From NCBI GenBank assembly GCA_021292165.1, contig CM037878.1, positions 236,187,546-236,251,545 on the forward strand: 64,000 nucleotides of DNA. Reading direction: 5' to 3'. The DNA comes from Shinisaurus crocodilurus. Its lineage: Eukaryota > Chordata > Lepidosauria > Squamata > Shinisauridae. The translations under genes were made by a program, and so were the position numbers. Shown in pieces: positions 32,915-43,119 of this stretch; the first letter of the stretch is position 1, and each line of letters opens with the position of its first letter. The notes beneath the pieces are model-generated. The model ran no database searches. It was not told the DNA's origin and was given only the letters and a program-made list of their open reading frames with translations.

Positions 32915-34436
32915 TAGGTGTGGACCGTCTCGCCTCGTGCAGGCATAGCGGGCCGAAATTGGCCCCGCTGAGGCCCGCGCAAGGCTCACGCCGATAGTGG
33001 TGGGGCCAAGCTGGAGTCGGCTGGAGGCTTGCTCTGGGCTCGGCCCCCCCACGAGCGGCGGTGGCCCGATCCCGCTCTTCAGAGCGGAGCGGTGCGGAGC
33101 GTTGCTTGTGCCACTCACACTGCTCGCACTGCCGCCGGAGAACCCCCCCACCCCCCACCGCTGCCGCCGCCACCGCCACCAGGGAATACCCCCCCTGCCC
33201 CCCGCCGCTGCTGCCAGGACCCCCCCCGCCGCCTACCTGGTCCTGAATGCTGCTCCTGCGCACCGCCGCCGCCACCACCACCAGAGCCGCCACCACTGCC
33301 AGAGCCACTGCTCCGTCGCGCTGGACCCCCACCCGCGCTCTGTTTTGGCGGGAGGAACCAGGGCAACAGGGCTTAAACAGCCCTGTTGCCCTGGTTTCCC
33401 CAGCCAAAAACAGAGCGCGGGGGGTCCAGCGCGACGGAGCAGGGTCCTGTCGCGTCACTTCCTCTGCGCCAGAAGTGACTTGATGGGACCCATCGGACAG
33501 GGAGGAAGGCTCTCCGCTCGACGGAGAGCCCAGGTAAAGCCCGCGCGCGGGGCTGAGCAGCCCGTCGGACGCGAGCAGGCCCAGTTCGGGCCTTGCTCCT
33601 GTCTGACGGGCTTCTCGGCTACATCCCTACAGTGATGACGCCGACTTACTGGTTCTTCTGGGTGGCTCGCCTCTCCGCGGCGAGCTGCCCGCGCCGCCCA
33701 TGCTGGTCCCGTCGCATCACTTCCGGCACGCCGGAATTGACGGGACAGGACCCTGCGCCAGCTAGGGATGTAACTGTTCGCCCTGCGCGGGCGTAGCAGG
33801 CCAAAATCGGCCCCGCTCTCATCCGCGAAGGGCTCGTGTGGGCCTGCGGGCCTACGGGCCTACCTTTTCCGGCATGAAAAGGTAGGTACATCCGCCCCGG
33901 AAGTGACGCGACGGGACCCTGCACAGGCGCGCTGGACCCCCCGTACGACATATTGCGCCTGCGCAGGGTCCCCATCGCGTCACTTCCGGGGCTGGATGTG
34001 ACGCGACGGGACCAGCACCGGCAGCTCGAGCAGCGCGGAGAACTACTCCGCGCTGCTCAGAAGATCAAGGCAGGGGCCCCGCCCCCACGGAGAAGCGAGC
34101 TGGCGGAGACGCAAGCCCCCCCCCCAGGTTTGTGGCACATCCCTACTGGCGCGCTGGACCCCCGCACTATGTTTTTGGTGGGGAAACCAGGGAACAGGGC
34201 TTAAACAGCCCTGGTTTCCCCACCAACGTAGCGCGGGGGTCCAGTGCGCCAGTGCAGGGTCCCGTCGTGCCGGAAGTGACACGATGGGACCAGCGCAGGC
34301 GGCGCCAGCAGTTCGAGCAGCGCGGAGAACAGCTCTGCGCCGCTCAGAAAAACAAGGCAGGGGGCCACCGCCACGGAGAGGCGAGGTGGCGGAGAGGCGG
34401 CCCCCCCAGGCAGGTTCGTCCCCACCTCTAAAAAGG
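32907..34436. mobile_element. Nest of GC-rich foldback hAT-type elements inside copia B
   Basis: The block 32915-34428 is strikingly GC- and CpG-rich and splits the copia frame. The outer ends TAGGTGTGGACC (32915) and GGGGACGAACC read inward from about 34428 (complement GAGGTGGGGACG) are mates. Inside are an end-type ACATCCCTA at 33621-33629 and a complete-looking inner element at 33763-34145. Long hairpins have stems around 33303-33362/33371-33438 and 34150-34201/34203-34253. Direct flanks CACCAAAG and CTAAAAAG match at only 5 of 8 bases. Many overlapping open frames are GC-driven shadows. Confidence 0.75.
33763..34145. mobile_element. Inner hAT-type element, TAGGGATGTAAC ends
   Basis: It starts TAGGGATGTAACTGTTCGCC and ends GGCACATCCCTA, good inverted termini. 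Its first 50 bp closely match the left end of the outer block at 32915 (GCAGGCCAAAATCGGCCCCG against GCGGGCCGAAATTGGCCCCG). Flanks GCGCCAGC and CTGGCGCG are inverted rather than direct repeats, so no target duplication is claimed. Confidence 0.65.
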
Positions 34437-35050
34437 CAAACTCCAAGTGAGGCACGTTACTCATTTTGAAGAGAATATACCTGTAAGAAGGGGGAATACA
34501 CAACCAGTTGATGCAAGACAGGAACCTGATGACCCGCACCTGATCTTCAACTTGGAGCCATCCCTGAAACTCGACATTCCAGAAGAACCTTTGCCTGCAG
34601 ATGCACAGCCCGATGACGCAGATTCTGTAGCTGTCAGTCCAAAAGCTGGTGAACTCGCAGAGCAAAGCAAACCATTGTTGCACAGTCTTCAACTGAATCT
34701 GAGTATGTTGGAGCAGCCTACACATACAAAGAAGCCCTATGGCTGAACAAGTTGCTCAGAGATCTTGGCATAGAAGAGTAAAAGCCCATCCAGCTTCATG
34801 AGGACAACCAGAGCTGTATTCACATAGCTCAAACCCAAGGTTTCATTGCAAATCTGAAGCACATAGATATGAAGTACCACATCGTTCGTGAAATGACTCA
34901 GAGGAGATAGATCCAGATGGTGTACTGCCCTACCAAGGAGACTTGATGTCTGCCTCAAGACCATTTCCAAGACCACTGCCTCAAGACCATTTCCAAGAAC
35001 TAAGAAACAGACTGTGCCTCAGACTTTGCTTTGGAAAAACCTCTACATGC
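34434..35050 (+). pseudogene. Copia B integrase end, linker and RNase H C-terminus, with RT deleted
   Basis: At 34434-34640 the reading VRHVTHFEENIPVRRG matches the conserved SRDV.F.E end of copia integrase, followed by an acidic, proline-rich linker. Without any reverse transcriptase it jumps near 34650 to RNase H: AKQTIVAQSSTESEYVGAAY, then KEALWLNKLLRDLGIEE, HEDNQSCIHIAQ, KHIDMKYHIVRE and YCPTKE. A stop follows GIEE. A 24-bp direct repeat (CTGCCTCAAGACCATTTCC) lies at about 34952-34996. The entire RT domain is missing, an internal deletion. Confidence 0.85.
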
Positions 35051-35622
35051 CTGGTAAAACTGTGCTTGGCCATTTGCCTGCTGAATTGACCACTCTATTG
35101 TATTCGTCCCTGTATTTGCTTAGTAAAGAGCCAGGACAGACTCCTGGAGTGACAGAGCTCAGTGCCCCAAATTAACAAGACCACAATGCCTCTCTGTAAG
35201 ACAGCCTTCATTTGTTTCTTAGGAAACAAACAGGAAATAGCCAGAACCTAATCATGCATCACATACTGCCTTTATAAAGGGTGAGAAATTACACACAAAC
35301 TCCTTTCCTTTGAAAGGAGCTCCATAGAGAACTCTTTTCTCTTCCACTCTTCTTACTAAGGGTCTGTGCATATGCATAAAGACCCTTTACTTCTCTAAAC
35401 AGATAATGTAGCTTATCGTAATGCAGAGGGGAAGTTTTTGCCTTACAGACTGTGGCTTACCCTAGATTTTACCCATAGACTTCTGAAGATGAAAAAACTA
35501 AAATACATATTCTGTATTAATAATGTCCTTGTTATGCATTGTTAAGGTTACCTAAAACAAAAGACTAAAACACATTTCCAGGTGACATTACTACATAATT
35601 GTTATTGTAAAGCATTCTATTA

Positions 35623-35668
<46 letters not shown>

Positions 35669-36130
35669 ACTGCTTCAGATGAAATATGATGGATTATGCA
35701 TTAGCTGAGCTGACACCACACATTGTCATCGTAGAACAGTGTTTTATAAGGACATTAATACAAACTTATTCACTGGAATCTGCCATTCAGGAAAACTGCT
35801 GAATCTACCTTGGGATTTGAGAACTGTGTAAACTGACTTGTGGAATATTGTGAGATAACCATCACTCCTTGAATTTATCTCAGGCAGCATAAAATATCAC
35901 AAAAGCAAAACACACACACACACACACACACACACTACTGGGGTTTCAAAGCAAGGGTACCCAACATAACAAGTAGTATTCTTACTTAGAGCGCAATCCT
36001 TTGCATGTTTAGATAGAAAAAAAGCCCTCCAATTCCCAGCATGTCCCAGCCAGCCATGCTTTATTTGTGAACTTTGTCAACTACATTGTTCACTCTTCAG
36101 TGAGAAAGGAATGAAAGTGTTCATCCTTAC
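35051..36130. other. Unassigned sequence with microsatellites
   Basis: Possibly the remains of the copia B 3' region, but no LTR matching 26882-27273 was found. It holds a (TTA)n array at 35628-35667 and a (CA)n array at 35910-35935. Confidence 0.5.
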
Positions 36131-36136
36131 AGCAAG

Positions 36137-36266
36137 CCTGGTATCCTCCAGATGTTTAGGACTACAACTCCCAGCAATCCTAATCACTGGCCATGATGTC
36201 TCGGGCTGATGGGAGTTGAAATCCAAAATATCTGGCCTCTGGAGGGCACTAGGTTGGGAAAGGCTA
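36137..36266. mobile_element. Palindromic MITE (CAACTCCCA type)
   Basis: CCTCCAGATGTTTAGGAC and TACAACTCCCAGCAATCC on the left pair with GGGCTGATGGGAGTTGAA and TCCAAAATATCTGG on the right. The right end is GGAGGGCACTAGGTTGGG then AAAGGCT. It is the most complete copy of the family in the window. Confidence 0.7.
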
Positions 36267-36269
36267 GTG

Positions 36270-36905
36270 TACTTTCACATTCCTAACTGGCTAGAATTGA
36301 TTGCCTATATGACCATTCCAGGCAGCATTCCCCTGACTCTAAATTAGCTTTCCTTCTCCCTAGGGACATCAACATGTAAGCAAATCTAAATTACTGATTC
36401 ATCAGCATATCATCATGTTCATTATGTTTTCCCCGACTGGCTGGGAACACTATGTAGTAGAAAGCACTACATAAGAAAAATGAAACTGAAGCAGCTGATT
36501 GGGAGAACAACAGCATGAAATGACAGGAAAAGGGTGTACACTCTCAGCAATAGCTTTTTGGGGAAAACCTTTGGGCCAACTAAAATTGTTATTTTTGCCC
36601 TGAAAAATGAAATGGTTGAACTTTCAGCACAGCCTTAAAAGGGGGGCGGGGGGGAGAGAGAATAGTAATAATGAAAGAGTTTATGCTATGTTAGATTTTC
36701 TAGACTGGTTATGTCCAGTTCAATAGTCCCTGTACATCTAAATACATCAAGAGGTGTGAACATTTTTACAGTTCACACATTCAGTCGAACAGTACTGTAA
36801 TAGCAATGCAAGCCCTTTCCTTCAATATACAATAAACTTCCATCTGAAAAGGAACATTCCTGTGAATAGCTGACCATGTGGAGGCCCTGATCAAATCTCT
36901 CTCTC
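36270..36905. other. Unassigned sequence
   Basis: No gene. A G-rich run (GGGGGGCGGGGGGGAG) lies at about 36641-36656. Confidence 0.5.
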
Positions 36906-36912
36906 CTTAGTT

Positions 36913-37085
36913 TTATAGATTTCATAGAGCATAGAGTTGGAAGGAGCCTACAAGGCTATCGAGTCCAACCCCCTGTTCAATGCAGGAAACTAGAGGAGGG
37001 GTCTCCCATCCAAGTAATAACCAGGCCTGACCCTGCTTAGCTTTCCATGCTCAGACAAGCTCAGCCAGCATAAGCCACAGGCCTC
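36913..37085 (-). mobile_element. 5S rRNA-derived SINE with CR1-like tail, copy 3
   Basis: It has the same head and tail as 5961 and 22332. The right boundary GCCACAGGCCTCTT agrees with copy 2, so the 5' end of the family is about AAGAGGCCTGTGGC on the minus strand. Confidence 0.87.
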
Positions 37086-37324
37086 TTGGAGGATAATTTG
37101 CATTGAAGGATACTTGAGCACCATTTCCTTGGTAGAAAGGCAGGAGATAAATCAAATAAATAAACCTTACACTTGTCTGGGTGTTCATGTAGAGACCCTA
37201 GTTCTCAATGGAGGTTATCTGCATGCTAGATGGCTGGAATTTATGTTGCTCCTCCGTTAAGTTCTTGCAGCACTTTCCTTTTGTGAATTTAAGAACTGGA
37301 CTATAAGTCTGGTTCATGTTTATT

Positions 37325-37965
37325 TATTTGATTACATTTCTATACTTCCCAATAGCCAAAGCTCTCTGGGCAGCTCACAAAACAAAACTTAAAACCATAA
37401 AATACAACAACATAGCACAACATAATATAAAAACCTTGGACAGTATCCAGGACTGCTGCATGTAGCAGGGCCTACTGCTAGTGCAATGGCAACCTAGCGG
37501 TCCTGAAGCAATCAGAAATAAGCAGAAATGCTTGTTTCCAGAGGGGGCAGAGCAAAAGGGAGATCTGTTGATAAGTTCCATTCCGGCAATGAGTGTTTCC
37601 GCTCATTTTGGGGGTTACTTTTAGAACCACTAATTGCCCATTACACAAGAGGTGGGTCACATGATCATAATGGAACCAGTGGAGGCAGAGTGGGAGTAGT
37701 AGATACTGCCCCTTAAGTTTAAAAAGAATAAAACAAAAGTAAAAAACAGGGTAAAAGCCAGCAGCAGTGTAAAGATCTAAGGATGCATTGATGCAATTTT
37801 TAAAGCTGAAGAACCAAAAGGCCTGGGAAAATAAACATCTCTACACTTGGCTGCGAAAAGGCCATAACGTAGGTGCCAGGCGAGCCTCTCTGGGATGGGC
37901 ATTCCACAACCTGGCATTCCTTCTCCCTTCCTTGTTGCATTGGCACCAAGGAAAGGAGAAGGAAA
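37325..37965 (-). mobile_element. L2 LINE 3' end, about 640 bp
   Basis: On the minus strand it reads RNARLWNAHPREARLAPTLW then PFRSQV and CLFSQAF, the C-terminus of L2 ORF2 with small breaks. The 3' UTR ends TGGCTATTGGGAAGTATAG and an AAATAAATA tail at the left edge. Two short frames on the plus strand are shadows. Confidence 0.8.
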
Positions 37966-38058
37966 CAAATGAAATGGCTCACAAGTGACATTAACTGCAT
38001 GCTAGGGGCAAGCTTAATCATGCTACTGTTCTACTATTTCAAGCCCAACTCTCCTTAC

Positions 38059-38363
38059 CTAGGATTTCAATAGAAAAAAGGAGAGAACTAGGTTCTCAGG
38101 ATGCAAAAATCTCCACCAAAGGAGCCCGATGCGTTTCGGCCTGTGTATTTTTCAAGGCCACTGAAACAGTGAAAGACATTAGTTGTTTAAGTAATCTGCA
38201 GACTCTTTTACAACCCCTTGAGGAAGGCCTTGAAAAATACACAGGCCGAAACGCGTCGGGCTCCTTTGGTGGAGATTTTTGCATCCTGAGAACCTAGTTC
38301 TCTCCTTTTTTCCGTTGCATTTGGATGCTTATCTCCTCCTGTTTCTGTCTAGGATTTCAATAG
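38059..38363. mobile_element. Near-perfect inverted repeat inside a 15-bp target duplication
   Basis: CTAGGATTTCAATAG occurs at 38059-38073 and 38349-38363. The 275-bp insert holds 87-bp arms (38073-38159 and 38226-38312) that differ at one base only, around a 66-bp spacer. A 36-bp unpaired tail follows the right arm. The right arm and spacer carry TTGAGGA, then GGCC...GGCC, then GAAACG, resembling the hammerhead core seen in Penelope-like elements. It has no ORF. Class is uncertain: the long target duplication points to retroposition rather than cut-and-paste. Confidence 0.85.
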
Positions 38364-39299
38364 CCTATGCTTGTTATTCCCCTGCCAGGATAAATCACAT
38401 GGCCCCGCTCCCATATAGCTATTACTTCTCTTTCCCCATTAATTCTGTTTCTATTAGGAATGTCCTTCAAAGTTATTGTTTTGCTTTAATTGCTGTTGAA
38501 AGCATAGAGCAGGACCAGAATTTATAAAGGTTCTGTCACACGGCAGCTGAAATACTGCCAGCAAACTGCTGTAGGGCAGACCTCAAAAATGTATAAACAT
38601 CTAAATCCAGATTGAAATGTTTGAAATCAAACATAGTAAGTGACACCAAAAGGAACCAGAACACAAACACCTTTTGAATTATGTGCCGAGTGATGTCTAG
38701 AATACCAAAGAGGCAAGACTGCCAGAATTAGATGGACTGTTGAAATTTTGACTTGAGCAGCCACAGGGAGACTTTGCATCAGCGTTTGAAGGGTTAAGAA
38801 ATCCTGTGTTAGAAAGTAGAAACAGTCTGGTTAACCATGCAGCTATTTGATCTAATACAGAGGTGATCAGGTACAGCAAAAGAACAATCCCATTCATCCC
38901 ACTAATAGAAACAGACTAAATTTCATCCATGTCTCTGGTAAGGGCATGAAATAGATGAAAAGTCTTCGAAAAGGTCACAAGCATGAGCAAGGAATGAAGC
39001 ACAAGAAGTTTTCAATGGGGTGAAAATTTAGCAGTAAAAAATGGAAAAGGGCAGGTGGCAGGTGAAGAAAGACAATAAATTGTACTGGAGATATGAGTGA
39101 AAATGTGGTGTCTAATTGGACTGGAATGCTACATTACATAAGCCTTGCTCCACTGTTCTAGCTTCCTTACATTGAAACAAAAACCAACCAAATATTAAAG
39201 GAGTCATGGGGTTGGGGAGCACTCGTTTTTCCACCCCAATCTACTGGAGTATCTTGAGCAGTGTCCCCAGTTTCATAAATGATAGGAAGTTCTAAGGCA
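38364..39299. other. Unassigned sequence
   Basis: No gene or repeat was recognised. Confidence 0.5.
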
Positions 39300-39668
39300 G
39301 CTTCATGGGGTCATGTTATGGAACAAGCTCCCCACTGAAGCCCGCCTGGGCCTGGTGCCAACACTGTTATCCTTCCGGTGCCAGGTTAAGACTGCCCTCT
39401 ATGCCGATGCATTTAATGGCATTGAATGGCTTTTAATGGCATATGGGGGGCTTGTTTCTGCAGTGGTCTAGTTTATTGAACATACTGAACATGTTTTAAT
39501 TGTTCAAATGGTTTTGATTTCTGTCTTTAAATTTTGTATTGAATTTTTATGCTGTTTCTTATTGTATTTCTACTGTATTTTATTGTTTGGTATAAATTGT
39601 TGCTAACTGCCCAGAGAGCTTCAGCTATCGGGCAGTATATAGACGAAACAAATAATAAATAATAACAA
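39300..39668 (+). mobile_element. L2 LINE 3' end
   Basis: A decayed C-terminus (ATGGAACAAGCTCCCCACTG encoding WNKLPT) is followed by a T-rich 3' UTR that ends ACTGCCCAGAGAGCTTCAGC and an (AATAAT)n tail. Confidence 0.75.
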
Positions 39669-39669
39669 T

Positions 39670-40183
39670 ACTGTTTTGTTGCAGAAGAGACTTTTTAAAT
39701 GATATTTTGCCAGATCTTTTTATTTACAAATATAATTTTGATCAGGTAGTGACCAAGCAGCCAAATAGGTGGACAATGCTAGGCACAACACCCACCCCCC
39801 ACAGAGCCTGCAAAGCTAAGTTTTGCCAGCCAGAATCATGTTAGCAACCTTTTCAGGACAGCTCTGTAGCTTAACACATTGTAGAATCTGGGATTTCCAA
39901 CACAGTGCCCAGTGTGCCCACAGACACCTCATTTGGTGCCCACCAAAACCTGACTTTCCCCTACCTCTTCTAATTTTCTATTTCATTTTTGTAAGTCATT
40001 TCTTTTTAACCTTGGCCAGCTGCAATGTGAAGCACCTGGCTTGCAGAACACACCATCTTCTTTTTCTTTCCCCGGAGTGCCTCTGGGCCCATTAGGGAAT
40101 GAATGTGGCTGGTGGCTCCAGGACAGCCACCAGCTAAAATTCCTCTGCCAGAGAGAGAGGGAGGGAGGGAAGGGAAGGGAAGG
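39670..40183. other. Unassigned sequence
   Basis: No gene was recognised. A (GGGAA)n tract at about 40161-40188 is the insertion site of the solo LTR that follows. Confidence 0.5.
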
Positions 40184-40916
40184 GAAGGTGTTTTGCCACA
40201 GGTTCCCCAAAAGGGATTGGCAAAGGTTCTTTGAGGGATGTTCAGACCATAATAAATACTCCTCCAGGAAGTTAAAGCCAAACATCTTTATTGCAAAGCT
40301 AAGCATGAAATACAACAATGCTATGCCTTCCTCCAAGTTCCCTGGTGGAAATCCCACCCCTTAGCTACACAGTCACTGTATTATTTCCAACCAACCCTGC
40401 TAGTTCCAGCAGCTCGCCGCCTGGGTATCAGCTTTCAGCGTTGGGGCTTCAGCAGGGCTCTCTGAACAGCTTCCTCTGCTCCTCCTTGCTGCTTCCGATT
40501 CTTCAGCACTCCACCGCTACACACACAACCAACCAACCACTACCAACCACCACCACTACCAACTATTACCACTACCAACAACCATCACACCTTAGTCTGC
40601 ATTTGCTAGTCTTATATATTTTTCTAGCACCAAACTCCATGGGCTGCAGACCTCATGCTTAATTGGTAGCACCTGGGCTGTTGTGCAGTGTCATTCCTCT
40701 GGCCTGCAGCCAGCAAGTTGCTGAAGATTGCATCAGCCTGGTTAGCAGCCAACTCACAATTTAAGCAAGGTCATGCCTTGCTATTACAGAGCAAAATACA
40801 GGGTATAATATCATACAGAGCATAGTATCATACAAAGCATAATACAGGGCATTGAGGCAGGACTGTTGTGCAACACTGCACTCCTCGCCATCTTCCGCAA
40901 CTCCCATTACAGAAGG
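40184..40916 (-). mobile_element. Solo LTR, 723 bp, with 5-bp target duplication
   Basis: The interval 40189-40911 begins TGTTTTGCC and ends CCCATTACA on the plus strand, so it has TG...CA ends on both strands. GAAGG flanks both sides (40184-40188, 40912-40916). Read on the minus strand it has a promoter-like AAAAATATATAAGAC box near 40617 and an AATAAAGATG polyadenylation signal near 40289 in the right order. The interrupted (GGGAA)n tract continues on both sides. No internal region is present, as expected after recombination between two LTRs. The repeat nature of the target makes the duplication slightly less decisive. Confidence 0.82.
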
Positions 40917-41323
40917 GAAGGGAAGGGAAGGTGTTGCTGCCTGCCCGCCCACTTGCCTGTCCACCCAGTAGGCTTCAGGGAGCCTACCAAACTGCAGGGA
41001 GACCTTGGGTTGGTTGGGTATATGGCTGCAGCATGACTGAGGGAGTTACAGAAAAGGCTGAGAGGAAACATGTCGAGGACTGGGAGGAGATGGAGGAGAA
41101 GGGAGGGAAGTTTCTACGCTTGGATGATGGATAAATGGGGTACAAGGTTGAATGCATGTGAAAAGAAGGGGTGTGTGAGGTGCGTGTAACAGAGAAAGAG
41201 TGTAGGGTGATCCAGAGGGAGAGAGCATGTGGGGTTCTTGTGTGTCTGCATTTGGATTTGTGTGATTTGAGGGTGATCATCCTATCCTATTAATTTGGAG
41301 AAATAAATTATGAGGAATTAATT
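40917..41323. other. Unassigned sequence
   Basis: No gene was recognised. Frames near 40868-41280 are compositional. Confidence 0.5.
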
Positions 41324-42571
41324 TTTGAGGCAATACTCCTCTAAGTGGATGGTATTAGGGTCTTGCTATACTAAAAGATACAGGGCACCTCCTACAATTA
41401 TGGCAGTTAGAGAGGTGTAGCGTATTATAGCTTGTCAATTACAGTTCGACCCATTTTCTCATGCTAAACTGACTTTATGGGGTAATCTGGATTTAAAAAT
41501 AGGTAAGAAAATGTTCCTGTGGCGGACTTGGGCAGATTTTTATTTCGGATCAATTAGTGAGTGTTGATGATGAGTTTTTGTCATTTTCAGCTTTGCAAAC
41601 TAAATATAACTTGCCTGCCTCCGCTGAATGGCAATACTTGCAACATTGCAAGTATTAGAATCTAGGTTTGGTCTGGCTGCTTTTACAGCTTCAGAGCCTC
41701 CTTTGCTATTGGAGGCATTGATTGAGGCTGAGCAGTTATATCGACCTACGATTCATGTTTATAAATACTTATCGGTGAATAAGTATGATACACAGAGTCT
41801 TAAAGATGAATGGAATAGGGAATTAGAGGGTCATATGTTGCCTAATCAATGGAACATTGTTTTTGCGTCTGTTTCAGGAAGGTCTATGGATTTTAGTTTA
41901 CGTCTTATTCAGCAAAAACTTTTGTTTCATGATTATTGGACGCCACAGCATCTTTTTAATAAGAGTTTGTCTAAGTAAGCTACCTGTTGGAGGTGTAATA
42001 CTGTAAATGCTTCATTTACACATATGTTTTGGCAATCCCCAGTGGTTGCTTCTTTTTGGGTTGAGGTTATATTACAGATAAATCTAGTATTAGAATGCTC
42101 TTTAATATTTACTGCTGCACACATTCTTTTAAATTATACCCCTGCTGTATGGAATTTATCACAAGGACAAAACATGTGGATTCTCTGTGCCCTCTTGACA
42201 GCCAAAAGACTGATATTACAACACTCACCTCCCATAACACAATGGATTGAGGAACTAATAACACTTTCAACATTTGAGTGGGTGGTATTTAGACACCACC
42301 TGTGGATGGATAAGTACATGGATATTTTGTCTGCTTTTTCTGATGTTTATGCATAACTATGTTTATTAATAATTGTACTACTATATACTTTTTGAAACTT
42401 ATGGATATATATTTCATACATATTTACTGTAATGGATCCATTTAAATTACTGTAAGAAAATTCTATTTTTTTCTTTCCTTCATTTCCCCACCTTTCTATG
42501 GAGTTTGTTTTGGTGTATTTCACATTTTAAAAAACTAATAAAAATATTTTTAAAAAAACATTTGAGGCAAT
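41324..42571 (+). mobile_element. 5'-truncated L1 LINE with 11-bp target duplication
   Basis: TTTGAGGCAAT occurs at 41324-41334 and 42561-42571. The insert ends in an A-rich tail (AATAAAAATATTTTTAAAAA) directly before the right copy. It holds only the 3' quarter of ORF2 and a short 3' UTR. Confidence 0.9.
41400..42355 (+). pseudogene. L1 ORF2 C-terminal fragment with several breaks
   Basis: Read through stops, it gives AKLTLWGNLDLKIGKKMFLW then TWADFYFGSIS, SAEWQYLQH, and after a stop the open frame 41628-41978. The cysteine cluster CWRCNTVNASFTHMFWQ lies near 41990-42050. The open frame 42024-42356 then carries LLTAKRLILQHSPP and WIEELITLS. This is the region after the polymerase in L1 ORF2p. 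It is more decayed than the 10347 copy and from a different L1 subfamily. It is not functional. Confidence 0.85.
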
Positions 42572-42574
42572 TTG

Positions 42575-43040
42575 AAAATTAATTGGCTTGCTTTTCTGGG
42601 AAATGTTACTTGTCTTTCAGCATCACCAACTTGTGTTTCTGTGAAATGGGTGATTTGTGACTGGTCGCGCCCATCATGGCAGCCATTTTGTGAATGAATA
42701 CCCCTATGGCAACCATTTTGTGACAATGCCCATGACATTTTCTCAAAAGACCAATATCATTGGCCCCAAAACTTTGGGGATCTTTCAGATCATATTCACA
42801 AACTGTTTATTTCAACCCCCACCTTGAAAATAGATGAAGCTTCAGCTAACTTTCACAATGGATTGTTTGATAAACAGTAGTAGTGGGTCATTAAGTGAAC
42901 TATCAACTAGAAGACTATTCAAAACACAGAAAGAAGGGGCTAACTCTGCTTGAGACAATAGAAAACCCAGTAAGAATGTATGTCCAAAAATTTACCTGGG
43001 AAATGGCTATCCCCAGCATTGTATCATGATTTGTTGCCCC
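42575..43040. other. Unassigned sequence
   Basis: A small direct repeat (ATGGCAGCCATTTTGTG / ATGGCAACCATTTTGTG) lies near 42675-42722. Nothing else was seen. Confidence 0.5.
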
Positions 43041-43042
43041 AT

Positions 43043-43115
43043 GAGCTTATTTTATTTGTTTGTTACATTTATAACCCACCTTTCTTCCAAGGAGCCCAAG
43101 GCAGCATACATGATC
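43043..43115 (-). mobile_element. Tail fragment of MIR-like SINE or L2
   Basis: TTGTTACATTTATAACCCAC, CTTTCTTCCAAGGAGCCCAA and GGCAGCATACATGATCC match the tail of the 52990 SINE. The head is absent. Confidence 0.6.
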
Positions 43116-43119
43116 CTCC

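Noticed and set aside
32865..34470. Many proline/arginine-rich frames, up to 212 codons
   Set aside because: Stop codons are rare in this GC-rich foldback block, so frames on both strands are expected; they start and stop at no element boundary.
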